Source of the DNA: Moniliophthora roreri
Taxonomy: Eukaryota > Basidiomycota > Agaricomycetes > Agaricales > Marasmiaceae
Assembly (NCBI GenBank): GCA_001466705.2
Contig: LATX02000005.1
Location: 1-64,000 of the forward strand
Direction: 5' to 3'
Length of the DNA: 64,000 nucleotides
The first letter of the stretch is position 1; the number at the start of each line of letters is the position of its first letter. This document shows positions 1-11,367 of this stretch, piece by piece. A model generated the notes under the pieces. That model made no database searches. It was not told where the DNA came from and saw only the letters and a program-made list of their open reading frames with translations. A program made the translations under genes and the position numbers.

Positions 1-210
1 CAGGATGCCCAGTTGTTGTTTGTAGGGGCAGATCCAAAAAAGGTGAGATTGCTTTCAGTAGATGAGTGGCAGGCCATGGGATGGCAACCGACTTCCGATC
101 TGCCGGCAACTCCGAAGATGGAAGTGGAAGATGAAATGCCGGAGATAGATGATAGGCCGGATACGTCGTACGATTATGACGCCGAGTTGTATGGAGATGG
201 AGAATCGTAA
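1..210 (+). pseudogene. ORF4 of chromovirus A (5' end outside window)
   Basis: The frame is open from base 1 to a TAA at 208-210. The encoded tail is acidic, ends in YDYDAELYGDGES and carries GADPKKVRLLSV near its start. The same small protein recurs at 20678-20866 and 31545-31775, always between ORF3 and the polypurine tract of a chromovirus. Function unknown: no zinc motif, signal peptide or membrane segment is visible. Conservation of the last 13 residues in three copies suggests it was a translated product. The true start lies outside the window, so completeness cannot be judged. Confidence 0.7.
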
Positions 211-231
211 GAAGTAGGCAATCGGAGTTTG

Positions 232-257
232 CCCCTTGTTGAGGGGGTAATGTTACA
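232..257 (+). promoter_or_regulatory. Polypurine tract and LTR stub of A
   Basis: GAGGGGGTAA is followed at 251 by TGTTACAG, the same junction that opens the 3' LTRs at 13790, 20907 and 31815. After 258 the sequence no longer resembles any LTR in the window, so the LTR of A is truncated or replaced here. Confidence 0.65.
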
Positions 258-1906
258 GGGCGGTGATGTTCAATGGATTGAACCGTACACGTTCCATAAA
301 AGAAAAGAGATGGCAAGGCCAATTGGTCAATTCTGCTGCTTCCAAGGCTTCAGTCGTCCTCGAACTTCGTCGATCTACTGGAAACAGTCCCATTACAGAG
401 CAAACGAAACCCCTTCTGAACGAGTGGTACGATGCTATGCGGAAACTCGACGATGATTGGGACGTAGTTTCTAGGCTACTAGATGACATTGAAGCCAGGG
501 AGTGGTATCTTCCACACTTTCATCACTTTGCCTTCCGTGGAGTAGTTGAGACATTGCAGCTGATGCTGAAACATCATTCAATATTGTCAAAATACCCACC
601 ATTTCCTTCAACCTGATATACATTCTTTCCTCTTACTTCCAGTTGTCATAAAGTTTAATGGAAGGCTGTTTGTTTTGGGCAGTAGTAGTACTTGAGGTGC
701 TGGCAAGTGTTTTTCCATAAGAGAAAGTGTTTGATGTGCAGATTACTACATTAGATGATCAATGTAGCTTTCTATAAATGGCATTTTGGTGACAAGAGAG
801 TAGTAGGTCTTCATGGATAGTGAAAGACTTTGGGTATGTTCTCACAAGCACTTGAGTCTCTCTACCTCTACTATGATTTTCCTTCCATAGCTCTCTGGCC
901 ACTATCAGAATGCCCCAAGGTATTGGTAAATACTGCAAAAACCAACTATCAGAGAGAACTCAAACTTTATTGAATGTGTCATCTCTGCAAAGGCCTCAAT
1001 GCTTCATTGGTCCTGATGCTTCCCAAGCAAGACAATAGTAGTGTTGTCTCAATCAACCATTCTCTCCTACTGCTATTTCATAGATGGGTTTAACCAGAAG
1101 TACTGCATCACATGGAATTCAGATATGGATGGATCTGGGACAGAGAGGGCAGACAATATGTTGTTCAAGCAGAGTTGTCATTCCATACATCCACAGGTAA
1201 GTGAAGATCTACAGATAGCAACAAACCTGGCACACAAAAATTGCTTGAAATCTTTCTCTCAAGCTTCTTGTGCACCCTCACCTTCATATGTTATTGCAGT
1301 GAACTTGTATTGTCAATCAGGATGGATCTGATGGTGGAGAACATTTTTCTCAAGCAGATCTGTGCTGTCAACAGACCCATTTCCTATTTTTCCAATTCTG
1401 ATTCCAATCTGAAAGGATGACAGATTCTAGCTCCTTCATGCTGATGATGTGACTATGTTTTATATTCTTAAACTGCAAATTGAAGTCAGTGGTGGGAATC
1501 TCAGAATCCATACAACTTGGACTCATCTCACTGAATATTGTGCACTTGTTGACTCTTGTGTCATTTCCATGCATATCAACTACTCTTGCAGTTATTGTTG
1601 TGTTGTAGTAGTGGTTGACTTGATTACCATGGGCATAGTTGAGCATACTTTGACCTCTGATAGAAACTTGTGAGTTGTGGATACTCATCCCTTGGATATA
1701 GTCAAATGAAGGGTGTAAGAATGGTAGTTAAAGAGCAAGCTGAGTTGTGGGGAACACAAGGCATTGTCATCATGTTATGGGCATGGAGTTTGATGGAATG
1801 CTGTTCATTGGGCACCAGTGAATATGACAAGGTGAAGCATTCAAGGTCTGAACTGGTACATGTCATGATCCAGGTTCCATCCTTCTTCTTAGAAACTTCT
1901 TTCCTT
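258..1906. other. No recognised gene
   Basis: A 117-codon frame at 263-616 (+) begins just after the broken LTR. It contains acidic and aromatic stretches such as EWYLPHFHHF but I do not recognise it. The rest holds only short, overlapping frames with no domain motif, and I see no RNA gene or repeat. It may be old transposon remnant or intergenic DNA. Confidence 0.5.
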
Positions 1907-3686
1907 CATTTTCACACTTGTTTCTTTTATCTTGACTCTTACAAATTTCAGTTATAGTTACAGATCATACAAACTAGTATTTAAGAGCTATGTAAACTTG
2001 TATAGACCTCATCACGCAAAATAACAAATTGGTACATCCAGTTATGTAAGGAATTAAGGACCAAAACTCACCTGTGTCTAGTATTAGATAGATAGAACCC
2101 TAGTCAAACTGGTAATGATTAGTTTTGAAAGATGTAACTTCTGTGAGATTAGTACTTACTAGTTATGAAGTCACCTTTGTGTCCCAGGTATTAGAACTGA
2201 TAAGACACCAGGAACAGGCTTTACCTAGTGTCAGATCAGACTGATTCTGTGTGGAAATTAGGTGCACCTCATTGCACCTCTCCTCTGCCCTCCATTGCAC
2301 CTCTCTCACATTGCCTCAGACTTCCAAGTCTTCTGTGGGCTGCCTGCCAGTGATCACTTCTAGTGATAGTGACTCATTACTAGCCCCTCAACTTCAACCA
2401 TCAATTACACAACTCTTTGTCATCATACCTGTTAATACTACTTGATTGTGCTACACAAAAGAGCTGATCTGTTGATCAGATTCTACTTTTCTATTGTCTA
2501 TGTGTATGTGCATGGTCTTGTGCAGAGTGTGGTTCAGTGTGCCTAGAGTTACTGCACTTAGACTCTTATTTGATTATATTGCTCTGAATAAGCATGTGTT
2601 TTTTTATTGACATAGAGACTATGAAGATATATTTGTTTAATAATTTATTTTTATTGTGTGTTTTCTGGTTTATACTGACTTCTAAAGCATCAAGGTAGTA
2701 TGGAAATTGTTATAGCTTCTGCCAGACTGAGGTGGTGAAACAGAGGTACTATTTTATTAAAATACGAGGATTACAATCATTTGTGAATGTGACTTAGTAA
2801 TGGACATTTGTTCCTCATATGAATGTCAACACAGTGAAATAATAAGCAGAAAAGGCAGTATGTCTGGGAGGTGTGCTGTACTGTGCAGCCTCGCATTGGA
2901 GCTGTGCCTTATCTGGTGGATTCATTTGTGAGGAGATGGGGCTTGAATGAGAGCACAAAAAGTGAATGCAAAGGTGATATATATTCAAGTTGAGCTAGAA
3001 ATGCCATTTTAGAGCACTGAATAGTGACAGGACTGAATAGAGAACATGCAGGACTATGAAGCACTGTGAATACATTGGAGAAGGCAAAAAGGTGAGAGAT
3101 ATAGAAGGACTGGGCTTGATAGAGGAACATGAATGAAAGCTAGGTTGACATGAAAGGCAGTAAGAAAGAAATGCCAAATGGAACATGTGTTTTGGACAAT
3201 TGAAAAGGTGTACATGAGGTGTGATGACCATTCTACAAGATTTGTTCTGAATATTATCCACATCTTCTAGCTCCTGGAATATATTGTTACCTGCAAGCTG
3301 GAAGACTAGAATCTGGCCAATACAAGTTCCCACTATCCTATTTCTTGTTGTCTCATTTCTTCCCTCTATCTGACAATATGACTGTGGCAGGCAGATTACT
3401 CTTGACATACACTGAGGATTGGGCTTTCTTGAGAAGTCATTAGACAAGCTGCAGTATCTAGACCCAGCAAGCAAGGATAAAAATTGATGTTAAGGTGGTG
3501 GATTCAGTGCCAAAAATTGTATAGTGACATATTGCAATACTGACAGACACATGTTATCACCCACCAGTGACCAGACCTGATTTTGGCACAGAGAAATTAA
3601 AGCTGAAACAGTAACTGAAACCGAAATATAAATAGTAGATTTATGGGTCCAAATATGATGGGTCTTTGGCTGCTAAATTCATGACT
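1907..3686. repeat. 1.78-kb duplicated segment, copy 1
   Basis: This stretch recurs at 8661-10440 with a constant offset of 6754 bases and, as far as I can read, no difference. It is the immediate left flank of element B: the repeat ends at ATGACT, four bases before the LTR of B at 3691. It has no recognisable protein. A short local repetition of TTGCACCTC occurs near 2262-2310. Confidence 0.9.
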
Positions 3687-3690
3687 TTAT

Positions 3691-4083
3691 TGTTACACTT
3701 TTTCACCTGTCCCTATGCTTCTCTCTCTATTGGACACATACACCTTCCCAGTACTCTTTTCCTTCTCACAGTTGTAATAGTATTTACTCATATGCTGGCA
3801 TTAGTGGACTTTTATGTACATTCTATTACCTATTTAGCTGTTGTTACTGCTTACGTAGATCGTACTTAGCAGTCAACACCTGTACTATTTAAGCGCTCAA
3901 GCTGAGACTTTAGTTCTCCAGCTTGACCTGGTTTAATCTACTTGTGTCACAGCCTAATGACTGAGGAACTCTGAACTTCAGCATCCGCTGAACGAACTCG
4001 AACTTGCATCTTGGAATTACTAGCGAGAGGTCTTTCCTGTTGTTGGTAGTTGAAGTTGACGTTGCTGCGCAAGTAACATAACA
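3691..4083 (+). repeat. 5' LTR of B
   Basis: 393 bases, TGTTACAC to AACATAACA. The partner is at 20907-21299. Most mismatches between the two are CG against CA or TG. The element's TATA box and predicted transcript start lie inside. Confidence 0.93.
3886..3929 (+). promoter_or_regulatory. TATA box and predicted transcript start of B
   Basis: TATTTAA at 3886-3892 lies about 33 bases before AGCTTGACCT (3920-3929). Those ten bases are the reverse complement of the primer site at 4086-4095. In Tf1-type self-priming the primer is the first bases of the mRNA, so the start is inferred at about 3919-3920. Confidence 0.6.
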
Positions 4084-4085
4084 CA

Positions 4086-4095
4086 AGGTCAAGCT
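4086..4095 (+). other. Self-complementary primer binding site of B
   Basis: AGGTCAAGCT begins three bases after the 5' LTR and is exactly complementary to AGCTTGACCT inside the LTR (3920-3929). There is no TGG typical of a tRNA primer site. This matches the Tf1/sushi group, which primes from its own 5' end. Confidence 0.7.
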
Positions 4096-4143
4096 TATCG
4101 ATTGCCGACCTCTTTAGGTCTAGGCATCATCTAGGACGACAAG

Positions 4144-5520
4144 ACACCACCATGGACAGAGGCACAGTTAGAGAAGGACATTGCTGAAGCCGAGGCACAC
4201 AGGTGTGGGTTACTAACCTGATCTATATCGAATTCTGGTGGACAGGAGATCCCACCATTAACCAGGGCATCGCACAGGGAACTCCTGACCCCCTCGCTAT
4301 TGCCCTTGCCAATGAATCAGCCACCGACAGAGACGTTCAAAGAAGATCTCAAAACAAAGAAAACCTCGACCCCATCATTCACTCCAATTGGATCAGTGAA
4401 GAACGAGAACAAAGAAGACTCCTTGCCTAGTACACCAAAGAAAGCTGAATTGAACATATTATTGTTCTCCTTGACATCATTGGAGGAGTTAGACCCATTT
4501 CAAAAACTCTTACATGTGTTGAAGAACAGCCCCTGATCGACAGTTCAGCCGAAACTTGAAGAGATAGCCGAAGATAAGAAGCCCTCAGGGAGTAAACCAC
4601 ATCCTGACCTGGTGGCCGAAGAAACCATGATTAGTGCCACAGTACTAGTACAACTAGTGACAGCAGAGAAAGAAGTTAAAGCCGCTCTACCAAGGCCATT
4701 TACCGGAACCCGAAAAGATGCGAAGAAGTTCTTGAGAGAAGTGATGTTGTACATTGCGCTCAATCCCAAGGCCTTCCCAGATGATAGGACGAAGAAGCTC
4801 TTTCTCCTTTCCTACATGACTGACAGACCAGAGGAATTCTGGAAGAATGATAAGATGGATCTCCTGCTGGCCTTTGATCCAGAAGCCGAAAAGGTCAAAT
4901 GGGGGGAATTCATTGACGACTTCAAAACCTCATTCAAACCTCTTGACACTGCTCTGGAAGCTTAGTTAAAGCTCCAAGACTTGAAAATGAAGGAAAGAGC
5001 TGATAAATACACCTACCAATTCACATACCTCACTAAACAAACTGGATATAATAATGCTGCACAGATAGTGGCCTTCAAACGAGGACTACCCAAGAGTCTG
5101 GTACTAAAGATTATGACCTGGCCAGAAGGTGCCCCAACCACCATCAAGGATTGGATGGATGTGGCAATACTCTTTGATGAAAGCTACAAGCAGGCTTTAG
5201 AGTATGGAAGGACATGGGATGAAGAGAATGGAAGGAAACAACAAAGGAATTTCTGAAAGAAGGAAAACGTTGTGATCAAACAGATTTCGGAAATAGACTG
5301 GAAGGAATACATGGCAAGAGGGCTATGTTTCAGATGCAGAAAAGGAGGTCACAGGATTAAGGATTGCCTAGATGCTCCGAAGAAGGAAGAGAAGAAGAAG
5401 GAAGAACTGAAGAAGCTTTCGAAGGAGGAGAGGTTTGCTAAGATTAAGGCCCTGGTTAACAACCAAATGGAGGAAGAAAAGAATTTGTTGATTGATCTTA
5501 TGGAACTGGAGGGTTTTTGA
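4144..5520 (+). pseudogene. gag: gag of B, decayed
   Basis: Aligned with the intact start of C at 7290, the ATG of B has become ACA at 4144, after which the frame is the same. The order is a Pro/Ser/Thr-rich N-terminus, a Retrotrans_gag-like helical region (4612-5240, with KKFLREVMLYIALNPKAF) and a CCHC knuckle near 5325 (CFRCRKGGHRIKDC, C-x2-C-x4-H-x4-C). Stops interrupt it at 4219, 4534, 4963 and 5254. The final TGA at 5518 is at the natural gag end, since C and G stop at the same place. Gag would form the virus-like particle and bind the genomic RNA. Confidence 0.85.
5511..5520 (+). promoter_or_regulatory. Putative -1 frameshift site, gag-pol of B
   Basis: GGGTTTT at 5511-5517 fits the X XXY YYZ slippery pattern, lies in register with gag (G GGT TTT) and is followed at once by the gag TGA. 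The protease resumes in the -1 frame. The same heptamer sits at the same place in C and G. Confidence 0.6.
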
Positions 5521-6782
5521 AGCAGCGGAGGAGGACAATGTCTCCACTGCCTGTAACTATCTCACACTTTGTACTCGCTAAAATGGACCGAAATTCCATG
5601 CATATTCTTCTCCAGTACAAAGTGAGAACACATCATTGAAACCCAAGCCTTGTTGGATTCAGGAGCCAGAGGACAATTTATAAGCACCGGGTTAGCAAAG
5701 AGACTAGGAAAGAAATAGATTCCCTTGCCCAAAAGGATCAAAGTATTCAATGTGGATGGAACTGCAAACAAAACCACATGGATCACGCACGTGGTGGAAC
5801 TGGAGTTCAAAATTGCAGGAAAGGAATTCAGGGAAAACTTCATGATATTGGGGATCAGAGACGAAAGCATGATTTTGAGACTTCCTTGGCTCTGCTATCA
5901 CAACCCTCATATCGATTGGGAAACTGGGGAAATCCAATTCTTACCAAGACAGAGACTTCAGATTAAGAGGTTCACAGGAGTATTAGACACTACCCCTTTG
6001 CCAGTATTGATTGGTGCAAAAACCACAGTTTCTCAGGAAATGGCCCACCAACAGCAGCAGTTGAAGAAAGAAATAGACAATTTGATCCCTTCGTATCTAC
6101 GAGGATACAGAGATCGCTTCGAAAAGGGAAAATCTGAGCGCTTCCCTCCTTCATGGGCTTACGACCACGCAATAGAACTCAAACCAGACTTTGTACCCAG
6201 GAACTGTAAACTCTACCCTTTAAGCCCAGCTGAACAAATAGAGCAGGACAGGTTCTTGGAGGAGAACCTACAGAAAGGTTATATCAGAAAATCAAAATCC
6301 CCTATGGCTTCCCCCTTCTTCTTCGTGGCAAAAAAAGAGAAGAGAGTGTTGAGGCCAACACAAGATTATTAAGAGCTGAACAAAAGGACAGTGAAGAACA
6401 CCTATCCGTTACCTCTGATATTAGACCTTCTCAACAAGCTGAAGGGAGCAAACATATTCATGAAATTGGATCTTCGAAATGGTTACAATAACATATGGAT
6501 CAAGAAGGGAGATCAATGGAAGGCTGCATTTAAGACGAATAGAGGATTGTTCAAACCCATGGTGATATTTTTCAGGTTAAGCAATTCGCTGGCGACATTC
6601 CAGGCTTTCATGAACAACATCCTTTTGGACTTCATTGATGAAGGATAGTGCGTAGTTTACATGGATGATATTCTTCTCTTCTCCAAGAATTGAGAAGAAC
6701 ATCAAGAGCGCATGGAAAGGTTGATGCGTAGAATCTGGGAACATGACTTGTACTTCAAACCCGAAAAATGCAAATTTGACAT
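5521..6782 (+). pseudogene. pol: pol of B, part 1: protease and reverse transcriptase
   Basis: The aspartic protease motif LLDSGARGQF is near 5650-5680, in a different frame from what lies upstream, so a frameshift separates them. A long frame (5725-6372) carries the protease C-terminus, a linker and the RT fingers ([14 protein letters not shown]). RT continues at 6391-6648 with [11 protein letters not shown] and reaches the YMDD active site at 6658-6669. Stops occur at 6370 and 6646. The segment ends where C is inserted; removing C and one GGTAG copy makes the reading continuous with 14232, which confirms the insertion. Enzymatically dead. Confidence 0.88.
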
Positions 6783-6787
6783 GGTAG

Positions 6788-7229
6788 TGTTATGAACGCC
6801 GGGGTATTGTGGGACTATGTAACAGATGACCGTGTCTTCTTTTCTTTTCTTTTCTTTTCTTTTGACAATGTTCTATTCCTTCTGATCCGTTTCAGGCAGA
6901 GCCTTTGTTCCTTCCTGCGAATGCTTATTTAGTGTTCCTTTCCCTTTGGCCTCTCCTGTGAACGATTACTTAGTTGCTTTTTTATGTTCCTTTAGTTTCT
7001 TTTAGTTTCCTTTTCAATAGCCATTGTCCTGTATTTAAATGCTCAAGCTAGGACTCTGAGTCCTCAGCTTGACCTAGTTAATCATACTTGTGTCAACACT
7101 ATAGTTGAAGGACCTCTGAACTTCAGCATCCACTGAACGAACTCAAACTTGAACTTGAGAAGCTGTTTGTGAAGGGTATTACCTTTCATAAGTAGTTGAA
7201 GTTGACGTTGCTGCACAAGTAACATAACA
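6788..7229 (+). repeat. 5' LTR of C
   Basis: 442 bases, TGTTATGAAC to AACATAACA. It carries a TTTTC pentamer run near 6837-6863 that is longer than in the 3' LTR. The left TSD is GGTAG. Confidence 0.92.
7032..7075 (+). promoter_or_regulatory. TATA box and predicted transcript start of C
   Basis: TATTTAA at 7032-7038 is 32 bases before TCAGCTTGACCT (7064-7075), the 12-base complement of the primer site at 7232-7243. The start is therefore inferred at about 7064. Confidence 0.6.
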
Positions 7230-7231
7230 CA

Positions 7232-7243
7232 AGGTCAAGCTGA
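7232..7243 (+). other. Self-complementary primer binding site of C
   Basis: AGGTCAAGCTGA, two bases inside the 5' LTR end, is perfectly complementary over 12 bases to 7064-7075 in the LTR. It supports self-priming rather than tRNA priming. Confidence 0.72.
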
Positions 7244-7289
7244 TTGATTGCCGACCTATCGAGGTTTAGGCATCACTTAGGATAACAAG

Positions 7290-8624
7290 ATGCCACCATG
7301 GATGGAGTCCCAGATTGAGAGGGACATCACGGAAGCAGAAGAGTGCCGGCATGGGTTACTAACCCAATCCATATCAAATCCAGGTGGACAAGTGATCCCA
7401 CCACTAACCCGGGCATCCCACAGAGAGTTGTTGACCCCCTCGCCGCTGCCATCGCCAATGAATCTGCCTCTAACAGAGACACTAGGAGAGCACCCCAAAA
7501 CAAGGAGAACCTTGACCCCATTATCCATCTCGATTGGATCAGAAGAAATCAGATTTGAAGAAGAAGCATCTCCTTCTACACCGAAGAAGCCCGAACCTGA
7601 TACATTGAATACCTCCTCAATCTTAGCAGAGGAGTCAGACCCCTTTCAATGTCTTTTACAAGCGTTAAAGAACAGCCCAAGATCGACCAAACGACCCCAG
7701 ATTGAAGAAATGTTGGAAGATAAGAAACCTTTGGGAAGTAGGCCCAAGGAAGAATCTCCAGCAGAAGAAACAGTAATCAGTGCCACAGTCCCAGTACAGA
7801 TGGTGACAGCCAAAAAAGAAATTAAGGCAGCATTGCTGAGAGCTTTTGATGGGAGCCGAAAGGATGCAAAGAAATTCCTCAGGGAAGTGATGCTGTACAT
7901 CGCTCTCAATCCAAAAGCATTCACTACCGATCGATCAAAGAAACTTTTCCTCCTCTCCTATATGACAGATGGACCAGGGGAATTCTGGAAGAACGATAAA
8001 ACAGATCTTCTGCTCACGTTTGACCTGGAAGCAGAGAAGGTCTCGTGGGTAGATTTCATAGAGGATTTTGAGACATCCTTTGAACCCCTTGATACCGCCT
8101 TGGAAGCCCAGCTAAAGCCTCGAGATCTGAAGATGAAGGAGAGAGCCGATGAATATACATACCAGTTTTCCTATTTGGCCAAACAAACCAGATACAATGA
8201 TGCCGCACAGATTGTAGCATTCAAACAAGGACTAGCCCCGACCAACATTAAGAACTGGATGAATGCAGCAATTCTCTTCAATGAAAGCTACAAACAGGCT
8301 ATGGAATATGGAAGAATGTGGGACAACAACAACAGGAGAAAGCCAAAACAGAACTTCTGAAAGAAGGAAGAAGTAGCTATTAAACAAATTTCGGAAATGG
8401 ACTGGAAGGAATACATGGCAAAGGGACTATGTTTTTGATGTGGCTGAACAGGACATCGGATCAGAGATTGCCCGGATAGTCCAAAGAAGGACGAGAAGAA
8501 GAAGGAAGAACCAAAGAAGTTGACTAGGGAGGAACGATATGCCAAGATTAAAGCATTGGTGAATGATCAACCGGAGGAAGAAAAGAACTCTCTGATCGAC
8601 CTCATGGAACTAGAGGGTTTTTAA
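7290..8624 (+). pseudogene. gag: gag of C, first copy
   Basis: The start ATG at 7290 opens MPPWMESQIERDI. The frame is clean for 356 codons to a TGA at 8358, then continues in the same frame through a damaged knuckle (two TGA codons between the cysteines near 8432-8446) to the natural gag stop at 8622. The N-terminal third is Pro/Ser/Thr-rich; residues about 170-330 form the Retrotrans_gag-like region. Compared with the second copy it lacks 14 residues near 8235, exactly 42 bases, so that loss kept the frame. It is the best-preserved gag start in the window and was used to locate the start of B. Confidence 0.85.
8615..8624 (+). promoter_or_regulatory. Putative -1 frameshift site, C copy 1
   Basis: GGGTTTT at 8615-8621 is in gag register, with the gag TAA at 8622-8624. 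It is identical to the site at 11358. Confidence 0.55.
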
Positions 8625-8660
8625 AATGGCGGAAGAGGACAATGTCTCCACCACCTATAA

Positions 8661-10440
8661 CATTTTCACACTTGTTTCTTTTATCTTGACTCTTACAAAT
8701 TTCAGTTATAGTTACAGATCATACAAACTAGTATTTAAGAGCTATGTAAACTTGTATAGACCTCATCACGCAAAATAACAAATTGGTACATCCAGTTATG
8801 TAAGGAATTAAGGACCAAAACTCACCTGTGTCTAGTATTAGATAGATAGAACCCTAGTCAAACTGGTAATGATTAGTTTTGAAAGATGTAACTTCTGTGA
8901 GATTAGTACTTACTAGTTATGAAGTCACCTTTGTGTCCCAGGTATTAGAACTGATAAGACACCAGGAACAGGCTTTACCTAGTGTCAGATCAGACTGATT
9001 CTGTGTGGAAATTAGGTGCACCTCATTGCACCTCTCCTCTGCCCTCCATTGCACCTCTCTCACATTGCCTCAGACTTCCAAGTCTTCTGTGGGCTGCCTG
9101 CCAGTGATCACTTCTAGTGATAGTGACTCATTACTAGCCCCTCAACTTCAACCATCAATTACACAACTCTTTGTCATCATACCTGTTAATACTACTTGAT
9201 TGTGCTACACAAAAGAGCTGATCTGTTGATCAGATTCTACTTTTCTATTGTCTATGTGTATGTGCATGGTCTTGTGCAGAGTGTGGTTCAGTGTGCCTAG
9301 AGTTACTGCACTTAGACTCTTATTTGATTATATTGCTCTGAATAAGCATGTGTTTTTTTATTGACATAGAGACTATGAAGATATATTTGTTTAATAATTT
9401 ATTTTTATTGTGTGTTTTCTGGTTTATACTGACTTCTAAAGCATCAAGGTAGTATGGAAATTGTTATAGCTTCTGCCAGACTGAGGTGGTGAAACAGAGG
9501 TACTATTTTATTAAAATACGAGGATTACAATCATTTGTGAATGTGACTTAGTAATGGACATTTGTTCCTCATATGAATGTCAACACAGTGAAATAATAAG
9601 CAGAAAAGGCAGTATGTCTGGGAGGTGTGCTGTACTGTGCAGCCTCGCATTGGAGCTGTGCCTTATCTGGTGGATTCATTTGTGAGGAGATGGGGCTTGA
9701 ATGAGAGCACAAAAAGTGAATGCAAAGGTGATATATATTCAAGTTGAGCTAGAAATGCCATTTTAGAGCACTGAATAGTGACAGGACTGAATAGAGAACA
9801 TGCAGGACTATGAAGCACTGTGAATACATTGGAGAAGGCAAAAAGGTGAGAGATATAGAAGGACTGGGCTTGATAGAGGAACATGAATGAAAGCTAGGTT
9901 GACATGAAAGGCAGTAAGAAAGAAATGCCAAATGGAACATGTGTTTTGGACAATTGAAAAGGTGTACATGAGGTGTGATGACCATTCTACAAGATTTGTT
10001 CTGAATATTATCCACATCTTCTAGCTCCTGGAATATATTGTTACCTGCAAGCTGGAAGACTAGAATCTGGCCAATACAAGTTCCCACTATCCTATTTCTT
10101 GTTGTCTCATTTCTTCCCTCTATCTGACAATATGACTGTGGCAGGCAGATTACTCTTGACATACACTGAGGATTGGGCTTTCTTGAGAAGTCATTAGACA
10201 AGCTGCAGTATCTAGACCCAGCAAGCAAGGATAAAAATTGATGTTAAGGTGGTGGATTCAGTGCCAAAAATTGTATAGTGACATATTGCAATACTGACAG
10301 ACACATGTTATCACCCACCAGTGACCAGACCTGATTTTGGCACAGAGAAATTAAAGCTGAAACAGTAACTGAAACCGAAATATAAATAGTAGATTTATGG
10401 GTCCAAATATGATGGGTCTTTGGCTGCTAAATTCATGACT
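8661..10440. repeat. 1.78-kb duplicated segment, copy 2, inside C
   Basis: It matches 1907-3686 base for base as far as I can see. The left junction lies in shared bases (TTTCACACTT occurs in both gag-pol DNA and the flank). At the right it ends at ATGACT and returns to gag at AGGCCCAAGG. There is no n at either junction and no target duplication, so it is not a simple insertion. Template switching, recombination between C copies, or misassembly could each produce it. Confidence 0.88.
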
Positions 10441-11367
10441 AGGCCCAAGGAAGAATCTCCAGCAGAAGAAACAGTAATTAGTGCCACGGTCCCAGTACAG
10501 ATGGTGACGGCCAAAAAGGAAATTAAGGCAGCATTGCTGAGAGCTTTTGATGGGAGCCGAAAGGATGCAAAGAAATTCCTCAGGGAAGTGATGCTGTACA
10601 TCGCTCTCAATTCAAAAGCATTCACCACCGATCAATCAAAGAAACTTTTCCTCCTCTCCTATATGACAGATGGACCAGGGGAATTCTGGAAGAACGATAA
10701 AACAGATCTTCTGCTCACGTTTGACCTGGAAGCAGAGAAGGTCCTGTGGGTAGATTTCATAAAGGATTTTGAGACATCCTTTGAACCCCTTGATACTGCC
10801 TTGGAAGCCCAGCTAAAGCTTCGAGATCTGAAGATGAAGGAGAGAGCCGATGAATATACATACCAGTTTTCCTATTTGGCCAAACAAACCAGATACAATG
10901 ACGCCGCACAGATTGTAGCATTCAAACGAGGACTACCGAAGAGTTTAGTCCTGAAGATTATGACCAGGCCTGAAGGAGCCCCGACCAACATTAAGAACTG
11001 GATGAATGCAGCAATTCTCTTTGATGAAAGCTACAAACAGGCTATGGAATATGGAAGAACGTGGGACAACAACAACAGGAGAAAGCCAAAACAGAACTTC
11101 CAAAAGAAGGAAGAAGTAGCCATTAAACAAATTTCAGAAATGGACTAGAAGGAATACATGGCGAAGGGACTATGTTTTCGATGTGGCTGAACAGGACATC
11201 GGATCAGAGATTGCCCGGATAGTCCAAAGAAGGACGAGAAGAAGAAGGAAGAACCAAAGAAGTTGACTAGGGAGGAACGATATGCCAAGATTAAAGCATT
11301 GGTGAATGATCAACCGGAGGAAGAAAAGAACTCTCTGATCGACCTCATGGAACTAGAGGGTTTTTAA
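10441..11367 (+). pseudogene. gag: gag of C, second copy (5' truncated)
   Basis: It starts abruptly at AGGCCCAAGG, matching 7740 onward. It retains the 14 residues missing from copy 1 (PKSLVLKIMTRPEG region). A TAG at 11146 precedes the knuckle, in which one TGA separates CFRCG from TGHRIRDC. Gag ends at the TAA at 11365. It differs from copy 1 by scattered substitutions, so it comes from a different C element. Confidence 0.85.
11358..11367 (+). promoter_or_regulatory. Putative -1 frameshift site, C copy 2
   Basis: GGGTTTT at 11358-11364 is followed by the gag TAA. The -1 frame runs straight into MSPPPITISHFVLAKM and the protease, so the frame relation is visible here without interruption. 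Confidence 0.62.

Noticed and set aside
1041..1957. Short frames at 1041-1331, 1368-1688 and 1670-1957
   Set aside because: Overlap each other on opposite strands, no recognisable motif or splice structure.
2251..3474. Host genes in the 1.78-kb repeat (frames at 2251-2445, 2995-3474 and copies)
   Set aside because: No domain, no paired exons, poor start contexts; frames overlap on both strands and look like chance.
6837..6863. TTTTC pentamer run as a regulatory element
   Set aside because: Simple-sequence variation inside the LTR; the 3' LTR has fewer units.
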